DNA of 64,000 nt from Rhizobiales bacterium CCH3-A5 (GTDB lineage: Bacteria > Pseudomonadota > Alphaproteobacteria > Rhizobiales > Beijerinckiaceae). Below, piece by piece: positions 16,278 through 25,602 of the stretch; position 1 is the first letter of the stretch; the number at the start of each line of letters is the position of its first letter. The notes beneath the pieces are model-generated. The model was given only the letters and a program-made list of their open reading frames with translations. It was not told where the DNA came from and ran no database searches. Location: assembly GCA_001556025.1 (NCBI GenBank), contig LSIB01000159.1, positions 14,992 through 78,991 on the forward strand. The letters are read 5' to 3'. Made by a program: the position numbers and the translations under genes.

Positions 16278-17813
16278 CAGCCGGTTCTTCTCGCTGGCGA
16301 GGTAGGTCTTGAGTTCGTCCATCGAGGCGAAGCTGTAGTCGCCCTCGGGCGTGCGCGCCTGGATCGAGCCGTCGGCATAGATCGTGAAATGCGCGGTGCC
16401 GACCTGATAGGCGCCGACCACGCCCTCCTCGGAGGCCGCCGGGGCCGGCGGTACGACGGATTCCGGCTCGGCTTCGGGTTCGGCGGCCGGTTCCGGCTCG
16501 ACTGAATCGTTTGGCGCCAGCGGTTCGGCGGTTTGGGGTTGGAATTCGGGCTCGGGCGAGAGCGTGACGGTCGGCAGAGGCTGCAGTTCCCGCTCGTCCG
16601 CGACATCCGGAAGCGGCGGCTTCGCCATCGCGGGCTCATGCGTCTCGGCCTCGCCGGGCGCGATTTCGTCTGTGACGAACGGTGCGGCCTCGCGCGTTTG
16701 CGGCGGCCAAACCGGCGGCTCGACGGCGGAGGGCGGCGCAGGCGCGGGCTCAGCCTCGATCTCCGGCTCCGGCTCCGACGAGGCTGCAGGCGAGGCCCCA
16801 AACCAGCGGTCCTGACCCGGCCTGATCGCCGTCATCCAGTCCTCGGCCGCGTCGATGTCGCTCTCCGGCACGTCGCGGCGTTCACCTGCGAGCCTCGGCG
16901 CGGCAATGTCGTCCCAGACCGGGTCGTCCTTGGCCGCGTCGGCGCTGGCGGCATCATCCTTGGCCGCATCATCACTTGCCGACCTTGCGCCGCCGAGCGC
17001 CAACCTATCGCGAAGACGGTCGAAATCCTCGTCGATCGCATACCCGTCGATCGCGTTTGCCGGCATGGTCCCGGGCATCGGCTCGGACATGCCGAAAGGC
17101 TCTTCCGCCACAAGACCGGGCTCCGCCGCGCCTGTCGCCTCGGCCAGCGCGGCCTCGAACTCGTCGGGCGTCGCCACGGGGAGGTGCCCGGTTCCGGGCT
17201 CGACCTGCGCGGCGCGTTCGGCATCGGCGGCGCGTTCGTGCGAGAGCATCGCCATCAATGGGTCGGTCGCGCCAGCGACGGGGGTCTCGCTCGTCCCGGC
17301 AGCAGCGAACAGGTCGGGGTCGTCGTCGCGAGCCATGTCGCCGGTTTCGCCCGCCCTGGTCGCGTCGATCGCGTCGGGTGTCTCCTGAGCTTCGCCAGTC
17401 TCTCGGGACGCTGCCGCGGCTGCTCCGGCTGCGAGGACGCCGCCTGCCGCGAGCGCGCCGCCCAGGACAGCCGGACGAGCGCGGAGCCCGCCCTGATCGG
17501 CCGCATCATTCGGCGGGACCGACACGGTCGGCTCAGGCTCACGCGCCTCGCGGCCGTTTGCCATCGACGCGACGGAGACCGCCATCACCGCATTGGACAA
17601 TTGTCCGCGCACGCGACGCAGTTCGGCCATGACGCGCGACAAGGCGAGCATCACGACGCCCGCCGTCGCCAACACCGTGCCGACGATGACCAGCGTAAAA
17701 CCGCGCTCGATCAGGATATAGGGCCAGCCCTCGACGATCGCGTAAGCGCCGCCAGCGAGAAATCCGAGACCCAGGACGGTAAAGAGAATGCTCAATGCGA
17801 TATCCTTGACCAT
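16269..17813 (-). CDS. Large acidic membrane-anchored protein, unknown function
   Basis: A 514-aa protein with two N-terminal membrane helices (about 3-27 and 34-58), a short basic linker, then a long acidic Ala/Glu/Pro/Asp-rich region (about 90-460) of low complexity. It ends in a compact folded module of about 45 residues containing HFTIYADGSIQA and SFASMDELKTYLASEK. The terminal module looks like a small conserved domain, and I associate it with similar Rhizobiales proteins. ATG 17813 is used; a frame-extending ATG exists at 17867. The disordered middle suggests a spacer or scaffold between the membrane and the terminal module. The role is unknown. Confidence 0.6.
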   Translation of the reverse strand: MVKDIALSILFTVLGLGFLAGGAYAIVEGWPYILIERGFTLVIVGTVLATAGVVMLALSRVMAELRRVRGQLSNAVMAVSVASMANGREAREPEPTVSVPPNDAADQGGLRARPAVLGGALAAGGVLAAGAAAAASRETGEAQETPDAIDATRAGETGDMARDDDPDLFAAAGTSETPVAGATDPLMAMLSHERAADAERAAQVEPGTGHLPVATPDEFEAALAEATGAAEPGLVAEEPFGMSEPMPGTMPANAIDGYAIDEDFDRLRDRLALGGARSASDDAAKDDAASADAAKDDPVWDDIAAPRLAGERRDVPESDIDAAEDWMTAIRPGQDRWFGASPAASSEPEPEIEAEPAPAPPSAVEPPVWPPQTREAAPFVTDEIAPGEAETHEPAMAKPPLPDVADERELQPLPTVTLSPEPEFQPQTAEPLAPNDSVEPEPAAEPEAEPESVVPPAPAASEEGVVGAYQVGTAHFTIYADGSIQARTPEGDYSFASMDELKTYLASEKNRLGA

Positions 17814-18133
17814 ATTCGTGAGGCAGCGCCCTGCGGAGCCGGCCACATGCCCGACGACGGCGATCATCTAACGTATTGAATAAGAGAGAGTTTCAAAATT
17901 CATGTCCCGATAGTGCTATGAATGGGGCGTCAGTGAGGCGAAGCGAGGCCGGGCGGCCCTGCCCGCGCAGCCGGTTGCCGCAACGACGGCGGAGGCTTAA
18001 CTAGGGCGTGAATGGTGGGAGGTTCCGCCGGTCCTCGCGTGACGTCTCGCGCGGGGAACAGTGGCGGGAGCCATCCGTTTCATCACCAAGCCATTCGCGG
18101 AATTGCCGAATTGCCAGCTTCAGGAGAGGCCCG
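17814..18133. other. 320-bp intergenic region upstream of sodB
   Basis: No gene is seen. It contains an EcfG-type promoter at 18055-18079 for the superoxide dismutase gene, plus an AT-rich patch (17875-17910) that probably holds the promoter of the divergent membrane protein gene. Confidence 0.6.
18055..18079 (+). promoter_or_regulatory. EcfG-type general-stress promoter of sodB
   Basis: GGAAC (18055-18059), a 16-nt spacer and CGTT (18076-18079) match the alphaproteobacterial sigma-EcfG consensus exactly. The site is 54 bp upstream of the sodB ATG, which has its own AGGAGAGG ribosome site. Confidence 0.7.
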
Positions 18134-18736
18134 ATGACCTTCACATTGCCCGATCTGCCCTACGCCCATGACGCGCTGCAGCCCTTCATGTCGAAGGAAA
18201 CGCTGGAGTATCACCACGACAAGCACCACCTCGCCTATGTCAACAACGGCAACAACGCGATCAAGGGCACCGAATTCGAGGGCAAGTCGCTCGAGGAGAT
18301 CGTCAAGGCCTCGCACGGCAAGAATCCGGCCGTCTTCAACAATGCGGGCCAGCACTACAACCATCTCCACTTCTGGAAGTGGATGAAGCCCAATGGCGGC
18401 GGCAAGATGCCCGGCGCGCTCGAGAAGGCGATCGCCGAGTCCTTCGGCTCGGTCGAGAAAATGAAGGAAGATTTCGTCGCCGCCGGCGTCGGCCAGTTCG
18501 GCTCGGGCTGGGCCTGGCTTGAGGTCAAGGGCGGCAAGATCGCCGTCAGCAAGACCCCTAACGGCGAGAGCCCGCTGGTCAACGGCGCCTCCCCGATCCT
18601 CGGCTGCGACGTCTGGGAGCATTCCTATTACATCGACTACCGCAACCGCCGCCCCGACTATCTCAAGGCCTTCCTGGAGAGCCTGGTGAACTGGGAGTAT
18701 GTCGCGGAGATGTATGAGGGCGCGGCGAAAGCCTGA
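18134..18736 (+). CDS. sodB: Superoxide dismutase, Fe/Mn type
   Basis: A 200-aa iron/manganese superoxide dismutase that converts superoxide to oxygen and hydrogen peroxide. Ligand regions are visible: LEYHHDKHHLAYVNN (first His), GQHYNHLHFWKWM (second His), and CDVWEHSYYIDYRNRRPDYL carrying the Asp and third His. The start at 18134 is fixed by AGGAGAGG upstream and by the conserved MTFTLPDLPY opening; the open frame upstream is not protein-like. It is preceded by an EcfG-type promoter and followed at once by a strong terminator, so it is a single-gene stress-inducible unit. Metal choice (Fe or Mn) cannot be read with certainty. Confidence 0.95.
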   Translation: MTFTLPDLPYAHDALQPFMSKETLEYHHDKHHLAYVNNGNNAIKGTEFEGKSLEEIVKASHGKNPAVFNNAGQHYNHLHFWKWMKPNGGGKMPGALEKAIAESFGSVEKMKEDFVAAGVGQFGSGWAWLEVKGGKIAVSKTPNGESPLVNGASPILGCDVWEHSYYIDYRNRRPDYLKAFLESLVNWEYVAEMYEGAAKA

Positions 18737-18760
18737 GCCTTTCGGAAAGCAGAGACCGAA

Positions 18761-18785
18761 ACGGGGCCTCGCGGCCCCGTTTTTG
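18761..18785 (+). terminator. Rho-independent terminator of sodB
   Basis: The 8-bp stem ACGGGGCC/GGCCCCGT with a TCGC loop runs directly into TTTTTG. It sits 25 bp after the sodB stop. Confidence 0.9.
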
Positions 18786-18807
18786 TGCCGGATTAAGCCA
18801 GGAACGG

Positions 18808-20493
18808 CTAAGCCGCGACGCTGCGCAGGAACTGGTCCACCGTGGTGCGCAGCCGCAGCGCCTGGGTGGCGACTTCGCCGGCCGCGCCCCGGACTTCCTC
18901 GGCCGAGCGCCCTGTCTCCTCGACGGAATCGGCCAGCACGCTGAGATCGCTCGAGACCGACAGCGCCGAGGACGAGGCCATGGCGACGCCGCTGGCGATC
19001 TCGCCGGTGGCGATGGCCTGCTGCTCGATCGAGGTCGCGACGGAGTTGGCGAAATTCTCGATCGCGCCCATGCGCTCGGCGATGTTGCCGATCGCGCCGA
19101 CGACCTCGCCGGTGGCGCTCTGGATCGCGCCGACCTGGGCGACGATGCGGTCGGTGGCGTCTGCGGTCTGGGAAGCGAGGTTCTTCACCTCCGAGGCGAC
19201 GACCGCGAAGCCGCGCCCGGCTTCGCCGGCGCGCGCGGCCTCGATCGTGGCGTTGAGCGCCAGAAGGTTGGTCTGGGCGGCGATGTCGCGGATCAGGTTG
19301 ACGCCCTCGCCGATGGCGCGCGCCGTCTCGTCGAGCGCCCGCACGGAGCCCGCCGTGTCGCGCGAGACCGAAGCCGCCTCGACGATCTCGGTGCGGACGC
19401 GGCGGACCTGGAACTCGACCTCCCGGATGGCCGCGCCCATCTCCTCGGCGGCTTGCGCCGCGTTTTCGACATTGGCCGACGCGCCATGCGAGTTCTGCGC
19501 GGCGCGCGCGGCGCGGCCAGACGATTCGGCTGCGACCCGGGCGAGCCCGTCGGAGGCTTCGCTCATCCGGTCGGCATTGCTCTTGAAGGCTTCCAGCGCG
19601 ACGCCGACCTCGGCGCGGAACAGCGCGATCGACTGGTCGACCCGGCTCTGGTGCTCGCGGCGCTCGGCTGCGGAGACATGCTGCTTCTCCTGCAGGGTCG
19701 CGCGCTCGGCCAGGCTGACCTTCAGCACGCCGAGCGCATGCGCGATGGCGCCGATCTCGTCGCGCCGGCCCATGGCGTCGATCTGCGTGTCGAGCTTGCC
19801 GTCGGAGATGCTGACGATCGCCTTCGTCATGCTCTTCAGCGGCTTCATGGTGCGCGAGAGCGAGAACCAAAGCAGCGGCCCGAGCACGAGCAGGATCAGG
19901 ATGCCGATGCCGATGGTGACGAATTGCTCCAGCGCGGCGCGGGCGACGAGGCGGGTCTTGTCGAAACGGATGGCGATGTAGCCGATCTGGCGCTTGTGAC
20001 CACCGACCCTCACAACGTGCAGCTTGGTGACATAGGTCTTGTCCTCGATCTCGGCCGAGGTCATCTCCATCAGCGCATCCCAGGGAGCGCGGCCGAGCGC
20101 GGCGGTGAGCGCGCGCGGCGTAAGGCCGAGCCGCGCCTCCTCGGTCCGGCCGGCGCTCGCCAGGCTGGACACGTCGTCGGCGACGATGCCGGCGTCGAAA
20201 TCCGGGTCTCCGCGCAGCGATTCGAGAATGTAGCCAAGGGTGTTGGTGTCGCGGGCCAGGATCAGCGAGGGCGAGGCGTTGACCACCATCAGGGTCAGCG
20301 CGGTCATCTTCTGCTCGAGATCGGCACGGGTCTTGCCGTCATTGTAGCGTGCGACCGCGATCACGACGAAGACGATGGCGATGGCGACGATGGCGACGGC
20401 GGCGCCGGCGATCTGCGTGCTGAGCGAGCCGGCACGTGCGGGCTTGGAGGACGCGCCAGCGGTCGAAGAATCCGCTCGCCTGAACCAGTTCAT
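18808..20493 (-). CDS. Methyl-accepting chemotaxis protein
   Basis: A 561-aa chemoreceptor. One membrane helix (about 28-50) precedes a periplasmic sensor of about 140 residues. A second helix (about 188-212, [20 protein letters not shown]) leads into a HAMP domain (about 213-265). The MA signalling domain follows, with its hairpin tip in [36 protein letters not shown], seen here as overlapping short motifs. There is no C-terminal CheR-tethering pentapeptide. It passes a periplasmic signal to CheA. No che genes are in the window, so it is an orphan receptor. Ligand unknown. Confidence 0.92.
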   Translation of the reverse strand: MNWFRRADSSTAGASSKPARAGSLSTQIAGAAVAIVAIAIVFVVIAVARYNDGKTRADLEQKMTALTLMVVNASPSLILARDTNTLGYILESLRGDPDFDAGIVADDVSSLASAGRTEEARLGLTPRALTAALGRAPWDALMEMTSAEIEDKTYVTKLHVVRVGGHKRQIGYIAIRFDKTRLVARAALEQFVTIGIGILILLVLGPLLWFSLSRTMKPLKSMTKAIVSISDGKLDTQIDAMGRRDEIGAIAHALGVLKVSLAERATLQEKQHVSAAERREHQSRVDQSIALFRAEVGVALEAFKSNADRMSEASDGLARVAAESSGRAARAAQNSHGASANVENAAQAAEEMGAAIREVEFQVRRVRTEIVEAASVSRDTAGSVRALDETARAIGEGVNLIRDIAAQTNLLALNATIEAARAGEAGRGFAVVASEVKNLASQTADATDRIVAQVGAIQSATGEVVGAIGNIAERMGAIENFANSVATSIEQQAIATGEIASGVAMASSSALSVSSDLSVLADSVEETGRSAEEVRGAAGEVATQALRLRTTVDQFLRSVAA

Positions 20494-20594
20494 TGTGTCG
20501 ATGCCCTTGCCGCCAGCCTTGAAGACAGGTCCGGACGGTTACCGCACCCCACCGCCCACTCTGGTCCGACACGGTAAATTTTCGATTGCGAAAT

Positions 20595-21431
20595 TCATGA
20601 CCGTTGCAGCGCGGCAAACCGCCGGATCGCCAGACCCGGCGGCGGCTCGAAGACCGCGAGTGCGGCATGCTCGAGCGGCCGCGTCGCGATCACGGGGTCG
20701 AGCATCGCCAGTTCGTCGTCGATGAAGCCGGGATGGCACATGACGAGATGGGCCGGGCCGGGCTGGATCAGGAAGCGCGCGAGATCATCCGCGAAATCAC
20801 GGGCCGGATCGAAGGGGGAGGCGCCGGAAAAGCCGCGATTGACCGGAATGCCGCGCCGCGCCGCCGCGCGACGCATACCCAAGCCGAGGCCTGAAATGAC
20901 CAGCGCCTTGCCGACCGCGACGCCGCGCGCCCGGATTGCGGCCGCCCGGTCGGACGGGTCGCGCAGATAGACGCTGCCGGGCGGATAGCGCCGCGCAATC
21001 GAGGAGAGCACCGCGCCGCGAATGCCTGGCAGGACATGGACATGCTGATGGCCATCGACGAAATCAGGTGCGCGGCCCAGCGCCTGCTCGAAGGCGTCGA
21101 GCTGGCGGTCGATCTCCAGCGCGATCTCGGAACGGATCTCAGCGGAGGCGACGGCCGCCCGCGCCAGCTCGCCCAGCTTCGGCAGTTCGCCGCCCGGCGC
21201 GAGGCGTGGCATCAGGCTGAGCGGCGCGGCGCAGGTCAGGTTGAGATGCAGGCCGAGATCGGCATGGCCGGCATGGGCGGCGAGGTCGCCCGCCAATCGC
21301 GGCCAATGCGGGCGGTTCGTCATCGCGCCGGTCGCCGAGAGCCTGCCATCCTCCAACAACGCCAGGATAGAGCGGCTGACTCCCTCAGTCATGGCGAAGT
21401 CGTCGGCGCAGAGCACGAAACCGGTCGTCAT
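20595..21431 (-). CDS. ChbG/HpnK family polysaccharide deacetylase
   Basis: A 278-aa YdjC/ChbG-fold deacetylase. Metal-binding motifs are visible: LCADDFAMTEGV at the N-terminus (Asp-Asp), DLGLHLNLT (His) and DGHQHVHVLPGI (His-x-x-His), with CHPGF near the C-terminus. Members deacetylate N-acetyl sugars on chitobiose or, as HpnK, on N-acetylglucosaminyl hopanoids. ATG 21431 with a GGGGAC site is preferred over the open frame that runs to 21944. It is divergent from a GT2 glycosyltransferase gene 169 bp away, which suggests joint action on a lipid-linked or envelope glycan. The substrate is not determinable here. Confidence 0.85.
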   Translation of the reverse strand: MTTGFVLCADDFAMTEGVSRSILALLEDGRLSATGAMTNRPHWPRLAGDLAAHAGHADLGLHLNLTCAAPLSLMPRLAPGGELPKLGELARAAVASAEIRSEIALEIDRQLDAFEQALGRAPDFVDGHQHVHVLPGIRGAVLSSIARRYPPGSVYLRDPSDRAAAIRARGVAVGKALVISGLGLGMRRAAARRGIPVNRGFSGASPFDPARDFADDLARFLIQPGPAHLVMCHPGFIDDELAMLDPVIATRPLEHAALAVFEPPPGLAIRRFAALQRS

Positions 21432-21600
21432 CGTCGGCTGTTGTCCCCGGTTCATCGACAATCGTGTAGGAAACGCACCATCCATCCGCCTGTCGGCTTG
21501 CGGGCCGGTGCGCATACGGTCTTTGTGCGGATCGCGTCGCGCTGTCGAGCCCCCGGCTTGGTCTGGCCGGCTTCTGCCGGAGTTGAGAGGTCTGTTTTCC

Positions 21601-22650
21601 GTGTCCGAACCCTTGCCCGCCTCCCCTGCGACGCGCGACCTAGCGACGCGCGACAGCGTCGGCGCAGACCGGCCGCAGCTCTCGATCGTCGTGCCCGTCC
21701 ACAACGAGGCCGACAACCTGCCGCTGCTGGTCGAGCGGCTCGACGCCGTGCTGGCGAAGGAGGTCAAGTCCTGGGAGCTGGTCTGCGTCGATGACGGAAG
21801 CCGTGACGGCACGCTCTCGGTGCTACGATTGCTGAATGCGCGCGATCCGCGCATCGTCGCAGTCTCGTTCAGCCGCAATTTCGGCAAGGAAATCGCGATC
21901 GCAGCCGGGCTCGACCATGCGCGCGGCGACGCCATCGTGATCATGGACGCCGATCTGCAGCATCCGCCCGAGACGATTCCGATCTTTCTGGCGAAATGGC
22001 GCGAGGGCTATCTCAACGTCTACGGCCAGCGCTCGGACCGGGACGGCGAGAGCCCGCTAAAGCGCAACTTCGCGAGGATGTTCTACCGGCTCTTCGCCAG
22101 CTTCGGCGAGACGCAGTTGCCCGAAGGCGCGGGCGATTTCCGCCTGCTCGACCGCAAGGTGGTCGATGCGCTGCGCGCCCTGCCCGAGCGTGCCCGCTTC
22201 TCGAAGGGCTTGTACGCCTGGGTCGGCTTCCGCTCGACCGGCGTCACCTTCGATGTCGCCGAGCGCGAGCATGGCGAGACAAAATTCCGCTTCGGCAAGC
22301 TGTTCTCCTTCGCCTTCGACGGGCTGTCGTCCTTCTCGACCATTCCGCTCAAGATCGCGACCTGGGCCGGCGTCGTCATCGCCATTGTCGCGACCTGCGC
22401 GGCGGCCTTCTACCTGCTGCGGACGCTGTTCTTCGGCACCGACCTGCCGGGCTTTCCATCGCTGATCGTCTCGATCATGTTCTTCTCCGGCATCCAGCTC
22501 ATCTCGCTGGGTATGATCGGCGAATATGTCGGGCGCATCTTCGCCGAGGTGAAGCGCCGGCCGCTCTATCTGATCGGCGAGCGAGTCGGTTTCGACGCCC
22601 GCACCGTCGACCACCCGCGCGGCGATGCGCTCCCGCCGCTGATCCGGTAG
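21601..22650 (+). CDS. Family 2 glycosyltransferase, GtrB/DPM-like
   Basis: A 349-aa membrane glycosyltransferase. The GT2 domain (about 20-250) has LSIVVPVHNEADNLPLL, VDDGSRDGT, IVIMDADLQHPPE and a GDFRLLDRKV segment. Two C-terminal transmembrane helices (about 255-280 and 290-315) place it with the undecaprenyl-phosphate sugar transferases (GtrB, ArnC, DPM1-like). These charge a polyprenyl phosphate with a sugar on the cytoplasmic face. GTG 21601 is chosen because conserved sequence begins soon after it; the frame is open to 21241. It is divergent from the ChbG/HpnK gene and 116 bp upstream of murJ. Confidence 0.82.
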   Translation: MSEPLPASPATRDLATRDSVGADRPQLSIVVPVHNEADNLPLLVERLDAVLAKEVKSWELVCVDDGSRDGTLSVLRLLNARDPRIVAVSFSRNFGKEIAIAAGLDHARGDAIVIMDADLQHPPETIPIFLAKWREGYLNVYGQRSDRDGESPLKRNFARMFYRLFASFGETQLPEGAGDFRLLDRKVVDALRALPERARFSKGLYAWVGFRSTGVTFDVAEREHGETKFRFGKLFSFAFDGLSSFSTIPLKIATWAGVVIAIVATCAAAFYLLRTLFFGTDLPGFPSLIVSIMFFSGIQLISLGMIGEYVGRIFAEVKRRPLYLIGERVGFDARTVDHPRGDALPPLIR

Positions 22651-22693
22651 AACGCCTACGCGTCTTTGCGGTGAAGCGGGAGGCGCACTGGAC

Positions 22694-22734
22694 CATCCTT
22701 CGAGACGACGCTATGCGGCTCCTCAGGATGAGGG
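22694..22734. repeat. CATCCTTCGAGACG-type palindromic intergenic repeat
   Basis: CATCCTTCGAGACG on the left and CTCCTCAGGATGAGG on the right form an imperfect palindrome. The same element occurs as an inverted pair at 57802-57921. It lies between the GT2 gene and murJ. Confidence 0.7.
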
Positions 22735-22765
22735 CTGAGAGTTTCAGCCCGCTCCAAGGCGCGCG

Positions 22766-24292
22766 ATGCTCAAAAAAATCCTCTCCGTCGGCGGGTTCAC
22801 GCTGCTCTCGCGCCTGAGCGGGTTTTTGCGCGACATCGTGCTGGCCGCCGTGCTGGGCGCGGGCGCGCTGATGGACGCGTTTTCAGTCGCGCTGCGGCTG
22901 CCCAACCATTTCCGGGCGATCTTCGGCGAAGGCGCGTTCAATCAGGCCTATATCCCGAGCTTCACCCGCATCCGCCAGCAGGCCGGCGCGGCGGCGGCCG
23001 GCCTGTTCTCGAACCGCGTCTATACGCTGATCGTCATCGCGCAGATCGCGCTGCTCGCGGTCGCGATCCCGTTCATGCCGCAGGTGGTCAGGCTGCTCGC
23101 GCCGGGTTTCGCCAACGATCCGCAGCGCTTCGAGCTCGCAGTCGCGCTGACGCGGATCACCTTTCCCTATCTCACCTTCATCACGCTGGTGACGCTGCTC
23201 TCGGCCAATCTCAACGCGGTCGACAGGTTTGCGGCGGCGGCCGCAGCGCCGATCCTGCTCAATGTCAGCCTGATCGCGGCGCTGGCCGTCGCCTTCCTGT
23301 TCCCCAACGCGGCCTATGCCGCGGCCTGGGGTGTTGCGGCGGCCGGCCTGCTCGAATGGGTGCTACTGGCTTTCGCCGCGCGCCGGGCCGGGGTCGCGGC
23401 CGCACTGACCCGCCCGCGCCTCGACGCCGACATGAAAGCGTTCCTGAAGGCGTTCGGGCCAGCGGTGATCGGCTCGGCCGGCGTCCAGATCGCGCTCTTT
23501 GCCGACACGATCATCGCGTCGCTCCTGCCGGCCGGGGCCTATGCCGCGCTCTACTATGCCGAGCGGCTCTACCAGTTGCCGATCGGCGTGATTGCGATCG
23601 GGGTGGGCACCGTGCTGTTGCCGACGATGAGCCGCTGCATCGCGGCAGGCGACGCCGCCGCATCCGACAGGGCGCAGAACCGGGCCGTGGCGCTGACACT
23701 GGTCGCAGCCGCGCCGTTTGCGGCCGCCTTCCTTGCGATCCCCGAGCTGATCGTTTCGGCGCTGTTCGAGCGCGGCCGGTTCGATGCGGCAGCCAGCCAG
23801 GCGGCGGGCGCGGTGCTGTTCGCCTATGCGGTGGGTCTGCCGGCGATCGTGCTGATCCGCACGCAGGTCTCGAGCTTTCAGGCGCGCGGCGACACCACGA
23901 CGCCGATGTGGGTTTCGCTGACCGCCATCGCCTGCAACATCGCGCTCAAGCTCCTGCTCTGGCGGAACTGGGGTGCGCCGGGGCTGGCACTCGCGACGGC
24001 GGCGGGGGCCTGGATCAATGTCGGGCTGCTGTTTGCGCTGGGTGTCCGGCGCGGCTGGACGCGGCCGGCCCAGGGATTGGTGGGGCTGGCGGCGATCGTT
24101 GTCGTGGCGGCCGTTCTCGCAGGGCTGACGGCGCGGTTCGTTGCGCCGCCGCTTCTGGTTCTGGCGCAGGGTGTGCCTTGGGAGCCCAGGCTGGCCGCGC
24201 TCGCCGCGATCGGATTTGCGGCGATCGTGGTCTATGGCGCAGTCGTCGCTCTGGGGCTCAAGGCGGCCGGGCTGGTCAGGCTGCTGCGCTGA
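22766..24292 (+). CDS. murJ: Lipid II flippase MurJ
   Basis: A 508-aa polytopic inner-membrane protein of the MurJ/MviN family (MOP superfamily), which flips lipid II to the periplasm for peptidoglycan synthesis. The N-terminus is diagnostic: LLSRLSGFLRDIVLAAVLG followed by MDAFSVALRLPNHFRAIFGEG, then FNQAYIPSF. About fourteen transmembrane helices cover the rest. Mid-protein it has YYAERLYQLPIGVIAIGVGT, another family hallmark. Length fits the family (about 510). It is essential in most bacteria. A palindromic repeat lies just upstream, and the gene converges on ilvE with a 3-bp gap. Confidence 0.93.
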   Translation: MLKKILSVGGFTLLSRLSGFLRDIVLAAVLGAGALMDAFSVALRLPNHFRAIFGEGAFNQAYIPSFTRIRQQAGAAAAGLFSNRVYTLIVIAQIALLAVAIPFMPQVVRLLAPGFANDPQRFELAVALTRITFPYLTFITLVTLLSANLNAVDRFAAAAAAPILLNVSLIAALAVAFLFPNAAYAAAWGVAAAGLLEWVLLAFAARRAGVAAALTRPRLDADMKAFLKAFGPAVIGSAGVQIALFADTIIASLLPAGAYAALYYAERLYQLPIGVIAIGVGTVLLPTMSRCIAAGDAAASDRAQNRAVALTLVAAAPFAAAFLAIPELIVSALFERGRFDAAASQAAGAVLFAYAVGLPAIVLIRTQVSSFQARGDTTTPMWVSLTAIACNIALKLLLWRNWGAPGLALATAAGAWINVGLLFALGVRRGWTRPAQGLVGLAAIVVVAAVLAGLTARFVAPPLLVLAQGVPWEPRLAALAAIGFAAIVVYGAVVALGLKAAGLVRLLR

Positions 24293-24295
24293 GGC

Positions 24296-25162
24296 TCAAG
24301 CCGCCGACTTGGCGAAGTCCATGTAGAGTTCGCGCGCCTTGCGGTAGAGCGGGCCGGGCTGCAGCGTGACGTTGTCGATGCGCGTCACCGGCATCACCTT
24401 GGAGTAGTTGCCCGAGGTGAAGATTTCGTCGGCCTGCTCGAAATCCGAATAGCGCAGGCTGCACTCCTCCACCGTGATCCCGGCTCCCCGCATCAGCCCG
24501 ATGACGCGTTGGCGGGTGATGCCGTTCAGGAAGGTGCCGTTGGGCGCCGGCGTCCTGACGACGCCGTCCTTGGCCATGAAGATGTTGGAGGTCGCGGTTT
24601 CGGCGACATTGCCGAGCATGTCGAGAACCAGCGCGTTGTCGAAGCCGGCCGCCTTCGCGGCGCGCAGGATGCGGGCGTTGTTGGGATAGAGGCAGCCGGC
24701 CTTCGAGTCGGTCGGCATTGTCTCCGTGGTCGGGCGGCGATAGATCCCTTGGGTCATAGAAAAACCGGCGGCGTTGGCCGGCGGCATCGCCGCCTCGAAC
24801 AGGCATAGGCAGAACTGCGTCGATTCCGAATCGGCGATGATGGTTGATGGGCCGTCGGCCTCGGCCCAGTACATCGGCTTGACGTAGAGCGCCGTGCCGG
24901 GAGCGAATTTCTTCGCGCCCTCCAGCGTCTTTTCGACGATGAACTCCGGCGTCACCGTGGGCTTGAGGCCGAGCGCCAGCGCCGAGCGGTTGACGCGGGC
25001 GGCGTGCCTGTCGAGATCAGGCGCGACGCCGTCGAAATAGCGCGCGCCATCGAACACGGCCGAGGCCTGCCAGAGCGCGTGGCTGCGTGGTCCCACCAGG
25101 CCGGGGTTGCCCTCATGCCACTCGCCCTCGAACCAGCTCCAGGTCTGGGAATACCATGCCAT
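24296..25162 (-). CDS. ilvE: Branched-chain amino acid aminotransferase (class IV PLP)
   Basis: A 288-aa fold-type IV PLP enzyme that interconverts leucine, isoleucine and valine with their 2-oxo acids. Visible marks are FDGARYFDG near residue 38, the PLP-lysine region near DSKAGCLYPNNARI, NVAETATSNIFM, and GITRQRVIGL. The opening MAWYSQTWSWFEGEWHEGN is typical of the alphaproteobacterial branch, slightly shorter than E. coli IlvE. It lies downstream of azlC-azlD on the same strand (122-bp gap), so export and transamination of branched-chain amino acids may be coordinated. D-amino-acid or aminodeoxychorismate lyase relatives are less likely. Confidence 0.85.
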   Translation of the reverse strand: MAWYSQTWSWFEGEWHEGNPGLVGPRSHALWQASAVFDGARYFDGVAPDLDRHAARVNRSALALGLKPTVTPEFIVEKTLEGAKKFAPGTALYVKPMYWAEADGPSTIIADSESTQFCLCLFEAAMPPANAAGFSMTQGIYRRPTTETMPTDSKAGCLYPNNARILRAAKAAGFDNALVLDMLGNVAETATSNIFMAKDGVVRTPAPNGTFLNGITRQRVIGLMRGAGITVEECSLRYSDFEQADEIFTSGNYSKVMPVTRIDNVTLQPGPLYRKARELYMDFAKSAA

Positions 25163-25284
25163 CGCGGCGCTCCGATTTGGTCAGTTATGCTGACCGGCAC
25201 CGTCTGCCCGTGACAGACCGCCGTCAACATGGCGGCGATGATCTGATGTGATGGAAGCGATCGTAAGGGGTGATGGATCGCCGC

Positions 25285-25602
25285 TCAGAGCCCCAGCGCC
25301 CGTGCGCCGGAGACGACCGCCATCCCCACCACCAGCGCCAGCAATTCGCTGCGCCTTATCACCATGCTGCCGACCGCGGCCAGCAGCGCGAGGCCCGCCG
25401 ACCAGCCGAGCCGCTCGACCAGCGGCAACACGGTCGCGACCACGATCGAGCCCGGCAGGGCCGCGAGCCCGCGCCTGACGCGCGGCGTCAGCGGGATGAA
25501 CGCCATCAGCGCTACACCCGAGATGCGGCAGAGATAGGTCGCCAGCGCCATGGCGAGGATGGCGAGGATCGCGCCCCAGGCGCCGGGCTCAGGCAGCGTC
25601 AT
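25285..25602 (-). CDS. azlD: AzlD family branched-chain amino acid exporter subunit
   Basis: A 105-aa, four-helix membrane protein of the AzlD family. Hydrophobic segments near residues 10-30, 42-60, 66-82 and 86-104 fill the sequence, and the family pattern ATYLCRISGVALM is present near residue 22. AzlD is the small partner of AzlC in export of branched-chain amino acids (and azaleucine). Its start overlaps the end of azlC by 14 bp, so the two are translated together. ilvE follows downstream. Confidence 0.88.
   Translation of the reverse strand: MTLPEPGAWGAILAILAMALATYLCRISGVALMAFIPLTPRVRRGLAALPGSIVVATVLPLVERLGWSAGLALLAAVGSMVIRRSELLALVVGMAVVSGARALGL

Noticed and set aside
14027..16801. A 924-codon open frame antisense to ptrB and the acidic membrane gene
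   Set aside because: It is Arg/Ala/Gly-rich with no domain and lies opposite two well-supported genes; long antisense frames are expected at this GC content.
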